A DNA stretch of 21,101 bases from HGM04593 sp964485215. Its GTDB lineage: Bacteria; Bacteroidota; Bacteroidia; Bacteroidales; Bacteroidaceae. The first letter of the stretch is position 1. Every line of letters begins with the position of its first letter. The notes under the pieces are model-generated. The model was not told the origin of the DNA. It saw nothing but the letters and a program-made list of their open reading frames with translations, and did not search any database. Below, piece after piece: positions 1 to 6,476 of the stretch. The position numbers and the translations under genes were made by a program. The DNA is taken from contig CAZAIM010000030.1 in assembly GCA_964485215.1 (NCBI GenBank), positions 1 to 21,101 of the forward strand, in the 5' to 3' direction.

Positions 1-89
1 GCAACTGAATTTTCCTATTCGTCGCAGGGGGATTCCCTAAACGTTGGAGGGGTTTCGGCATGGGCTGCCGGGAATGCTCGCTTCTGTCA

Positions 90-1349
90 TCAGACTTTCA
101 CCACCAGAATGTCTTCCCAACGGGTGGTGTACTGTGGCGAGAGGTGCTCACGGTTGGTGTGCCCGGTTACTGTGCCTTGCGACACAAGTTTGACACTCGG
201 TCTCCCCTGTCCTGCGTTAATGCGGTCTATTGCCTGCATGAGTGCCTTATGCTTGGGGCGGTCTACGGTGTCGAACAGTGAACCCTGTACTGCGTTTGCC
301 GGTGTGATGCGGCTCAAGCGCACTCCGCTTTTCTTGTAGCCGTATCCTTGACGGTAAATTTGCTTTAGGGCTGTGGCTGCTGCCTTTACAATCTCCAGCG
401 TGCTGTCGGTAGCTGTGGGGAACTCTACTTGTGTGCACTCGAAGTGCTGGGGCCGGTCGTCGCGGTGGCGGTTCGTGAGTATGAATACTTGAAGTTCCTG
501 TGCTACGCTATTCTGCTTGCGTAGCTTTTCGGTTGCTATTGCTGCGAATGTAGTAATTGTCTCGTGCAGGTCGTCGAGGCTGTAGAGTTCCTTGGAAAAG
601 GAACGCGATACCATAATAGACTGTCTGTCGGCAATATCGTGGCTGAAGTCGATGCAGGGTGTACCTTTCAGTTCCAGCCAGGTGCGTTTGCCGGTAATGT
701 TCAGGCGGTTGTCTATCCACTCTTCGGGGAGGTCGCAGAACTGTGCGGCTGTCTGAATGCGACATTCATGGAACATCTTTGCCTGGCGGCGTCCAATGCC
801 CCATACGTCGGCAATAGGGAACCGTTCAAGCACTTTGCGTATGTCGGCATCGCGGCTCATAAGACAGGCACTGTTGAGCTTGGGGTATTGCTTGCACAGT
901 TTGCTGGCTATTTTGGCGAGTGTCTTTGTGTGGGAAATTCCAATGCTTACGGGTATGCCGGTGTTGCGCTTTATGGTGCGTGCAAGCTGCTCGCCCATTT
1001 GCTTCAGGTTTTCGATGGGATGTCCGTCGAGCAAGAGGAATGCCTCGTCGATGGAGTATATCTCTATGGAGGGGACATGTTGCTTGAGTGTTGTCATTAC
1101 ACGTTGCGACATATCGCCGTACAGGTGGTAATTGCTTGAGCACACTGCTACGTTGTTCCTCTTTATGAAGTCGCGTATCTGGTAAAGCGGCTGTCCCATC
1201 TTTATGCCAAGTGCCTTGGCCTCGTTGCTGCGCGACACCACGCAACCGTCGTTGTTGCTCAGTACAACAACGGGCCGGTTTTCAAGCGAGGGATTGAATA
1301 CCCGTTCGCACGAGACGAAGAAATTGTTGCAGTCGCAAAGCCCGAACAT
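90..1349 (-). CDS. umuC: UmuC-type Y-family DNA polymerase (Pol V catalytic subunit)
   Basis: Translesion polymerase that copies past damaged template bases, normally together with processed UmuD'. The 419 residues match the usual UmuC length. The N-terminus FGLCDCNNFF carries the first metal-binding Asp (D6). SIDEAF at 99-104 carries the second acidic pair (D101, E102). The helix-hairpin-helix region follows (VWGIGRRQA, about 182-190), then the little-finger domain. QGSLF at 355-359 is a textbook sliding-clamp binding motif. It lies 31 bases downstream of umuD and is the last gene of a minus-strand run. The start was chosen because MFGLCDCNN is the conserved family N-terminus. All catalytic residues are present, so it should be active. 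I saw no LexA-type operator that I could assign. Confidence 0.96.
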   Translation of the reverse strand: MFGLCDCNNFFVSCERVFNPSLENRPVVVLSNNDGCVVSRSNEAKALGIKMGQPLYQIRDFIKRNNVAVCSSNYHLYGDMSQRVMTTLKQHVPSIEIYSIDEAFLLLDGHPIENLKQMGEQLARTIKRNTGIPVSIGISHTKTLAKIASKLCKQYPKLNSACLMSRDADIRKVLERFPIADVWGIGRRQAKMFHECRIQTAAQFCDLPEEWIDNRLNITGKRTWLELKGTPCIDFSHDIADRQSIMVSRSFSKELYSLDDLHETITTFAAIATEKLRKQNSVAQELQVFILTNRHRDDRPQHFECTQVEFPTATDSTLEIVKAAATALKQIYRQGYGYKKSGVRLSRITPANAVQGSLFDTVDRPKHKALMQAIDRINAGQGRPSVKLVSQGTVTGHTNREHLSPQYTTRWEDILVVKV

Positions 1350-1380
1350 GAGAAGTGGAAGGTGTGATGTGGGAGGTTCT

Positions 1381-1806
1381 TTAAACTTTCTTTATGACGT
1401 ATGTGACTACTCCCCAGATGCAGAAGTCGTTCCCGGCGGTTACCTTTATTGGCTTGAACTCCTTGTTGGCAGGGAGAAGAAGGGCGTAATCCTTGTGTCT
1501 TTCGAAACGTTTGAGGGTGAATTCGCCGTCGATGTAGCACACTGCAAGAGAACCGTCATATGGCTCAATGCTCTTGTCTATGACAAGCAGGTCGCCGTCG
1601 TTTATCCCTTCTTCAATCATTGACAGTCCGCTTACCCTTGCATAGAACGTCGATGCCGGGTTCCTGACAAGTGCCTTGTTGAGGTCTAAACTGAGCGATA
1701 TGTGGTCTTCGGCCGGGGATGGAAACCCGGCTGCCACACGCTCTTCTGAAAGCGGAATTCCAGTGCCGCTTTCTTCGTTTGGCGTGAAAAGGTCGATGCT
1801 GCTCAT
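1381..1806 (-). CDS. umuD: UmuD-type self-cleaving S24 peptidase
   Basis: Regulatory partner of UmuC. In the family, RecA filaments trigger self-cleavage to UmuD', which activates Pol V. The 141 residues are close to E. coli UmuD in length. AAGFPSP at 25-31 is the expected cleavage region, with the scissile bond probably A26-G27. The catalytic dyad is S62 (in SGLSMIEEGI) and K99 (in FTLKRF). The residue before the nucleophile is Leu, where Asp is common in LexA/UmuD proteins; this is unlikely to abolish activity. The gene begins 9 bases after the secreted hydrolase stop, so it is probably co-transcribed with it or driven from a promoter inside that gene. Confidence 0.95.
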   Translation of the reverse strand: MSSIDLFTPNEESGTGIPLSEERVAAGFPSPAEDHISLSLDLNKALVRNPASTFYARVSGLSMIEEGINDGDLLVIDKSIEPYDGSLAVCYIDGEFTLKRFERHKDYALLLPANKEFKPIKVTAGNDFCIWGVVTYVIKKV

Positions 1807-1815
1807 TTTCGCTTG

Positions 1816-2760
1816 TTACTTTCTTATGAGGAAACGCGCAATGTGTTCAACAAGTTCTTGCTTGACCGGCAGGGTAGGGTTCTGGTATGCGTCCAACTGT
1901 CCAAGCATATCGTTGCTTTCGCAATGCTTGAGAACGTGGTTCATATCCTTTATAATGTAGAACGATGAGAAGAGACGTGCTGCATACAGCTTCTGTGCCT
2001 CTTCGGTCGCTACCTGAATGTCTTTGTCGCCATGCAGAATGAGTACCGGCATTCTCAGTTTGGCAATTTCTGTGGCTGGGTTGTAGCGGAACCAGGAGAT
2101 GAGATAGGGCTGCACGCTTGCCCGGTAGAGCGAAGCAAGGTCGTTGGGCACAGCCTCAACGGTGCGTCCTTCGCACAGTTCCTTGTTTATGGCAGCAGCC
2201 TTGCGCTGTATATGCTCGGGTTGCCGTCTCAACTGCTCTTCCACTACCTCGTATGCCGGTCTGCCGCATCCTGCAATGGAAATGTATGCTTTGACGGCAT
2301 TGCTCTTCTGTGCTGCTATCATTCCAATCAGGGAGCCTTCGCTGTGCCCTGCAATGGCAATGGTGCTGAACCGCCCGTCGCCTGCAAACATGTCGGCCCA
2401 GGCTGCAGCATCGTCAATGTAGTGCTCAAAGCGCAACTGCTCTTCGCTGATTATTGCCGCAGCACTCTTGCCAATACCGCGCTTGTCGTATCTGATGCTG
2501 GCTATGCCTTCGCCTGCAAGAGCCTCGGCAAGAAGCTTAAGGGAATTGTTGTTCAGATTGGCCATTGAGGTGTTGCCGTTCATATCGGTGGGGCCGCTGC
2601 CGGCAATGATTATCACTAAAGGGCAGGGTTGTTCTGTCTCGGGCATAAGCAGCACGCCATGAATGTCTCCAGTGGGGGTAGCGAGAACGATGTTTTTCTC
2701 GGCTGCTTGTGTGGTTGAGAAGAACAGTAGGGCAAGTGTGGCAAATAATAGTTTTTTCAT
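1816..2760 (-). CDS. Secreted alpha/beta hydrolase (serine esterase/peptidase-like)
   Basis: Predicted envelope hydrolase of 314 residues. Residues 1-19 form a signal peptide (Lys-Lys, hydrophobic core LLFATLALLFF, likely cut near TTQA). The family triad is visible: nucleophile S140 in GHSEGS (138-143), D247 in HGDKDIQV, and H275 in KDMNHVLK. AGSGPTDMNGN at 53-63 is the oxyanion-loop region typical of the BAAT/dienelactone-hydrolase-like group. The start lies 2 bases from the ddl stop, so translational coupling with ddl is likely. The substrate cannot be read from sequence. Given its position after D-Ala-D-Ala ligase, an ester or amide in the cell envelope is a reasonable guess only. Confidence 0.9.
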   Translation of the reverse strand: MKKLLFATLALLFFSTTQAAEKNIVLATPTGDIHGVLLMPETEQPCPLVIIIAGSGPTDMNGNTSMANLNNNSLKLLAEALAGEGIASIRYDKRGIGKSAAAIISEEQLRFEHYIDDAAAWADMFAGDGRFSTIAIAGHSEGSLIGMIAAQKSNAVKAYISIAGCGRPAYEVVEEQLRRQPEHIQRKAAAINKELCEGRTVEAVPNDLASLYRASVQPYLISWFRYNPATEIAKLRMPVLILHGDKDIQVATEEAQKLYAARLFSSFYIIKDMNHVLKHCESNDMLGQLDAYQNPTLPVKQELVEHIARFLIRK

Positions 2761-2762
2761 TG

Positions 2763-3965
2763 TTATTTACCGAATTTCATGCCCATTTTTCCACCGGTTT
2801 TTGTGCCGCCTGCACCCTTTGCAGCAAAGATATTCTCGCCGTAGTTGACAGCCTTGAATCCGGCATCCTGCTTGCGACGGAATGCAATCTCTATGAGTTT
2901 GTCGATGAGTGCGGTGAAGTTTATGCCGCTGTATTCCCAAAGGTAGAACGACAGCGAACCGGGTATGGTGTTTATTTCGTTGACGAAGATTTCTCCTGTA
3001 GCCTCGTCGATGATGAAGTCGATACGTGCCACGCCGTCGCACGATAGCGCACGGAATGTGTCGCATGCTGCCTTCTGAATGAAATCGGTGCTCTCCTTAG
3101 GAAGGTTTGCCGGAATTTCGCGTACCGTAGACTGCATTCCTTGTGACTGCTTGCCGCCGCCGTTCATGTACTTGTCCTGGTATGAAAGTATCTCGCCGCT
3201 GCGCACCGGAACCTCGCACACCGATGGCTGGCAGTCGTAGTAATTGCCAAGCACGGCGCAGTTTACCTCTTTGAGCTTCTGCACATATTTCTCTATGATT
3301 ACACGGCTTGTGAACGATATTGCGTAGTCTACTGCATCGAGGAACTCTTCGCGGTTGTGTGCTGCACGTATGCCAACGCTTGAACCGCTGTTGGCCGGCT
3401 TTACTATGACCGGGTAACCGAGTTCCTTCTCAACCTTGGCTATGGTCTCTTCCTGCTTGTCGTCCCACTCCTTGTCGCTGAACCAGCAGTAGCCGATAAC
3501 CGGTATGCCACATTCCTTGAGAATCATTTTCATGGTAATTTTGTCCATGCCGTTGGCCGATGCAAGGGTGTTGCAGCCTGTGTATGGTATGCCCGAGAAC
3601 TCCATTACGCCCTGGAACGTACCGTCTTCGCAGTTTGTGCCGTGCAGTGCAGGCAGCATTACATCGAGCTTTGTTACAACATCCTTCTGGAACATTCCCT
3701 TCTTGGCGCGGTAGAGGTTCGTGTCGCCATAGATGGGTTTCATGTATACCTCCTCGCACATGGCCAGAAGTTTCTTTGTGTCGCGGTAATTGGCTACGTT
3801 CAACAGTGCTTCGCCGGTGTACCACTTGCCCTCCTTGGTTATGTATATGGGGGTGATGTCATACTTTTCTCTGTCCATTGCCGCCATTGCCTGGTTGGCT
3901 GTGATAACTGAAATCTCATTCTCGACGGAACGTCCGCCGAATACAACTCCTACATTTGTCTTCAT
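2763..3965 (-). CDS. ddl: D-alanine--D-alanine ligase
   Basis: Cytoplasmic ATP-grasp ligase that joins two D-alanines for the peptidoglycan stem. Motifs in order: FGGRSVENEIS (9-19), HGTNCEDGTFQG (108-119), IVKPANSGSSVGI (187-199, ATP binding), the omega-loop region SYQDKYMNGGGK (261-272), RIDFIID (314-320) and FVNEINTIPGSL (327-338). Y262 in the omega loop aligns with the Tyr that favours D-Ala over D-lactate in ordinary Ddl. This argues against a vancomycin-resistance D-Ala-D-Lac ligase. At 400 residues it is longer than most Ddl proteins. The extra length is mainly a Gly/Lys-rich tail after about residue 366. It follows the MurF-like gene by 53 bases and precedes the secreted hydrolase by 2. 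Confidence 0.95.
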   Translation of the reverse strand: MKTNVGVVFGGRSVENEISVITANQAMAAMDREKYDITPIYITKEGKWYTGEALLNVANYRDTKKLLAMCEEVYMKPIYGDTNLYRAKKGMFQKDVVTKLDVMLPALHGTNCEDGTFQGVMEFSGIPYTGCNTLASANGMDKITMKMILKECGIPVIGYCWFSDKEWDDKQEETIAKVEKELGYPVIVKPANSGSSVGIRAAHNREEFLDAVDYAISFTSRVIIEKYVQKLKEVNCAVLGNYYDCQPSVCEVPVRSGEILSYQDKYMNGGGKQSQGMQSTVREIPANLPKESTDFIQKAACDTFRALSCDGVARIDFIIDEATGEIFVNEINTIPGSLSFYLWEYSGINFTALIDKLIEIAFRRKQDAGFKAVNYGENIFAAKGAGGTKTGGKMGMKFGK

Positions 3966-4006
3966 TTTTATATATGTGTTTTTTGTTTTCTTTTGTTGAA
4001 AATAAT

Positions 4007-4039
4007 TTGTCTGACAATTTATTTGAAATTGTCAGGCAA
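4007..4039 (-). terminator. Stem-loop over the murF-like stop codon (terminator, attenuator or processing site)
   Basis: Arms at 4026-4039 and 4007-4020 pair over 14 bases with one C-A mismatch in the minus-strand RNA. The loop is 5 bases (4021-4025). In the direction of transcription the stem is followed by ATTATTTTC, a weak U-rich run. The structure covers the last codons and the stop of the MurF-like gene and ends 41 bases before the ddl start. It could terminate part of the transcription, stabilise the upstream message, or separate ddl expression from murF. The pairing is directly visible; the function is inferred. Confidence 0.6.
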
Positions 4040-5569
4040 GTCATTTTCATAAAGCACAACATCGCCGGGGCGCAGAATCTGTGCCAGACGTGCATGTGCG
4101 TGGTTGAGCGAGTCGGCAAGGAAGTACTTCTCTGCCGGGAAACCGCTCTCGTCAAGTCCGCTCTTTATTGCTTCGCGGTTTACGGCATTGACTATGATAG
4201 CATAGTCGCAGCTCTTGGCTATGGTGCGCCCGAGTTCCTTGTTTGCATAGGCTTGTCTTGTGCCCATCTCCACAAATCCCGGAGTAATGACTATTCGCTT
4301 GTTGCCGTCGGCTACAGCAAAGTTGCTCAGTACCTCAAGGCTCATCTTTGCGCCCTGCGGGTTCGAATTGTATGCGTCGTCAAGCACTGTTATGCCTCCC
4401 GAAACCTTCATGGAGAGACGGTGCTCAACAGGCTGCAGACGTGCTATTGCGTTGCGCTGCTTGTTTGCCGGCACGCCAAGGCGGTCGGCTACAGCGATTG
4501 ATGCAAGGATGTTGAGCAGGTTGCCGACACCAAGCAGGCGGCTGCTGTACTGCTCGCTTCCGTTGAGGGTGAACGATACTCCGCCGGCTCCGTAATTGAC
4601 ATTCGTAGCTCTGTAATCGCCTTCGTTCTCCACTGCATATCTTATAATTCTGCAAGGGGTTGTAATGCCTTTGTAGCTTCTTATGTACTCCGAATCGTTG
4701 TTGATGACTCCAAGTCCGTCGGCGGGCAGGGAGTTTATAAGCTCGAACTTTGTCTCCTGTATGTTCTCCACACTTTTGAAGGTTTCGAGGTGCATCTCGC
4801 CAACAGCTGTGACAATTCCTATTGTTGGGTGCACCAGGTCGCATATCTCCTTGATGTCGTTCTTCTGCTTCGCTCCCATCTCCACGATAAATACCTGGTG
4901 GTAGGGGCGCAGGTGCTCGCGTATGGTGCGTATAACGCCCAAAAGGGTGTTGAAATTGCCGGGGGTAACAAGCACGTTGTATTTCTCGGCAAGCACGCTT
5001 GCAAGGTAGTTCTTGGTGCTTGTCTTTCCGAAACTGCCTGTTACGCCAATTATTATAAGGTTCTTGTGGCTTTCGATGATTCTTTTCGCATCGTTGTAGT
5101 AGCTGCGGTTGATAGCCTTTTCAACAGGTGTGTTTATGAGGTTGGCAAGCAGCATCACGGCATTGGATAATGCCAATGTGGCACCGATGATTGCAACGAC
5201 CCATTTTCCGGCAAGCAGCAGGGCTGCAACAGCTATTGCAATGAACAGTATTGTGCTTGTGGCAAAAAGCCGCCTTGCACGCATGGTATATACGAGAGGG
5301 GTCTTGAATTTCTCTCTCCAGGCGTAAAGCCAGATTGCTGCGGTAATTCCGGTTGCGTGTCCTATGCCCAGGTATCCGGGAATGAATGCCGGCAGAATCA
5401 TCAGTATGGCCAGGAATCTCTTCTTTGAGATGATGTTGCCAGGTACAAGCCAGCGGAAATAGCGGCTGTAGCGGTAGGAACTGAGCTGGAACATATGGAT
5501 GTCGTACTTTGCTATCACTGGGAAGAAGATAGCTGCTACAAGGGCATATATGATGGTGACTTTGTCCAT
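4019..5569 (-). CDS. Membrane-anchored MurF-type Mur ligase
   Basis: Predicted ATP-dependent amide ligase of the MurF branch, which adds D-Ala-D-Ala to the UDP-MurNAc-tripeptide. About 150 N-terminal residues form hydrophobic helices (roughly 5-20, 52-82, 102-120, 122-145) in place of the usual soluble MurF domain 1. The ligase core then begins: P-loop GVTGSFGKTST (175-185), VEMGAKQK (229-236), MHLETF (259-264), candidate carbamylated lysine K274, EHRL (382-385) and DDAYNSNP (397-404). The His of the usual GxHN motif is Gly (G349 in LLGVGNLLN). The gene lies 6 bases after a hydrolase gene and upstream of ddl, which makes the dipeptide substrate. It may be a second MurF beside a housekeeping copy elsewhere; the true substrate is unproven. 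Confidence 0.85.
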   Translation of the reverse strand: MDKVTIIYALVAAIFFPVIAKYDIHMFQLSSYRYSRYFRWLVPGNIISKKRFLAILMILPAFIPGYLGIGHATGITAAIWLYAWREKFKTPLVYTMRARRLFATSTILFIAIAVAALLLAGKWVVAIIGATLALSNAVMLLANLINTPVEKAINRSYYNDAKRIIESHKNLIIIGVTGSFGKTSTKNYLASVLAEKYNVLVTPGNFNTLLGVIRTIREHLRPYHQVFIVEMGAKQKNDIKEICDLVHPTIGIVTAVGEMHLETFKSVENIQETKFELINSLPADGLGVINNDSEYIRSYKGITTPCRIIRYAVENEGDYRATNVNYGAGGVSFTLNGSEQYSSRLLGVGNLLNILASIAVADRLGVPANKQRNAIARLQPVEHRLSMKVSGGITVLDDAYNSNPQGAKMSLEVLSNFAVADGNKRIVITPGFVEMGTRQAYANKELGRTIAKSCDYAIIVNAVNREAIKSGLDESGFPAEKYFLADSLNHAHARLAQILRPGDVVLYENDLPDNFK

Positions 5570-5575
5570 TTTAGG

Positions 5576-6334
5576 TTATTTGATTTTAAAGAAGTTCTTT
5601 ATTACGGCAGTGAACAGCCCGGGGTTCTCGAGGAACGAGAAGTGTCCTGTACCGTGTGCCACTACAAGGCCGGCATCGGGAATGAGCTTTTCCATTGTCT
5701 TTGCATCGCTCAATGGGGTGGCGGTGTCCATGTTGCCCCAGAAGAGCAGGGTAGGAGCCTTGATGCTTGGCATAAGGTGTTTGAGGTCTTCGTTCACTAC
5801 CTTCGAGAGTATTGCGCGCATCATTGGCGATGCGTTGCTGTAGTCGCTCGACCCGGCACCTTTACGGCGTTTCTCTATTATGGCCTGTGCCTTAGCCTTT
5901 GGCAGGAATGTGTTACAGAGCCATTTCATGGCCTTGAATGTATATACCTTCCAGTAATACTTGAACGGACGTTTGGGCTTTATGCCGGCTGCATCGACAA
6001 GCACCACGCGGCTCACTTCGTTGCGCGATGCGAACACAATGCTTACCCTGCCGCCGAACGAGTGACCCATAAGTGCCGGCCTTTCAATTCTGTTTTCCTT
6101 TACGAATTGCTCGACCATACGGGTGTACTCCTCCACTCCCCAAACTCCGGTGGGCTCGTCCGATGCCCCAAAACCGGGGAAGTCGAAACTGTAGGTGGTG
6201 TATGCCGTTGAGAGTACATCGCGGATATTCTTGAATATATCACCTGTGCAGCCCCAGCCGTGAAGCAGCAGGACAGGGGCTCCCTCGCCTACCACGTTTA
6301 TGTTGACATTTATGTTGTTGTAATGGAAAGTCAT
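5576..6334 (-). CDS. Cytoplasmic alpha/beta hydrolase
   Basis: A 252-residue alpha/beta-fold hydrolase with no signal peptide. Visible features are the oxyanion motif LLLHGWG (22-28), the conserved DFPGFGASD (51-59), the nucleophile elbow GHSFGG with S92, the acid D203 in WGNMDTATP, and H231 in GTGHFSF. A helical cap lies between about 120 and 190. The family covers esterases, lactonases and C-C hydrolases, and the substrate is not deducible. It is the first gene of the minus-strand run and ends 6 bases before the membrane MurF-like gene. A role tied to cell-wall precursors is therefore suggested by context only. A -7 box lies 22-30 bases upstream of its start. Confidence 0.9.
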   Translation of the reverse strand: MTFHYNNINVNINVVGEGAPVLLLHGWGCTGDIFKNIRDVLSTAYTTYSFDFPGFGASDEPTGVWGVEEYTRMVEQFVKENRIERPALMGHSFGGRVSIVFASRNEVSRVVLVDAAGIKPKRPFKYYWKVYTFKAMKWLCNTFLPKAKAQAIIEKRRKGAGSSDYSNASPMMRAILSKVVNEDLKHLMPSIKAPTLLFWGNMDTATPLSDAKTMEKLIPDAGLVVAHGTGHFSFLENPGLFTAVIKNFFKIK

Positions 6335-6356
6335 TATAGGAATATATTTTCTCTTG

Positions 6357-6364
6357 CGAAGATA
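6357..6364 (-). promoter_or_regulatory. Bacteroidetes -7 box for the hydrolase-murF-ddl run
   Basis: On the minus strand this reads TATCTTCG, a common form of the Bacteroidetes -7 element (consensus TAnnTTTG). It lies 22 bases upstream of the hydrolase ATG at 6334. No convincing -33 TTTG sits 19-21 bases further up. An inverted repeat overlaps the box. Confidence 0.55.
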
Positions 6365-6378
6365 GTGAATTCTATCTT
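6359..6378. repeat. Inverted repeat overlapping the -7 box (operator-like)
   Basis: AAGATAG (6359-6365) and CTATCTT (6372-6378) are perfect inverted 7-mers around a 6-base spacer. One arm is part of the -7 box of the hydrolase-murF-ddl run. A dimeric repressor binding here would block initiation. The arms partly echo the -7 sequence itself, so chance is possible. Confidence 0.4.
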
Positions 6379-6419
6379 AATATTATCGATTCTAATGGCC
6401 GAATATTGTCGGGATGCAT

Positions 6420-6452
6420 AAAAAAACTCCGTCCTTGTTGCCAAAGACGGAG
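6420..6452 (-). terminator. Rho-independent terminator of the GH31 gene
   Basis: In the minus-strand RNA, CTCCGTC (6452-6446) pairs with GACGGAG (6433-6427). The stem is followed directly by seven U (6426-6420). It begins 24 bases after the GH31 stop codon. This separates GH31 from the downstream hydrolase-murF-ddl transcription unit. Confidence 0.9.
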
Positions 6453-6476
6453 ATGTGGATAGTGTGCTATGTCTGG

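Noticed and set aside
56..75. Hairpin CGGCA/TGCCG with outer ATTCCC (32-37)/GGGAAT (70-75) downstream of umuC
   Set aside because: The stems are short and there is no U-run in the minus direction. It could be a weak terminator, but it cannot be supported from so little sequence.
2763..3965. VanA/B-type resistance ligase
   Set aside because: Y262 in the omega-loop region fits D-Ala-D-Ala ligases, and no vanH, vanX or two-component regulator is nearby.
5495..6211. Open frame of 238 codons opposite the first hydrolase gene
   Set aside because: It is antisense to a hydrolase with a complete catalytic triad. The translation is Cys/His/Tyr-rich and unlike a real protein.
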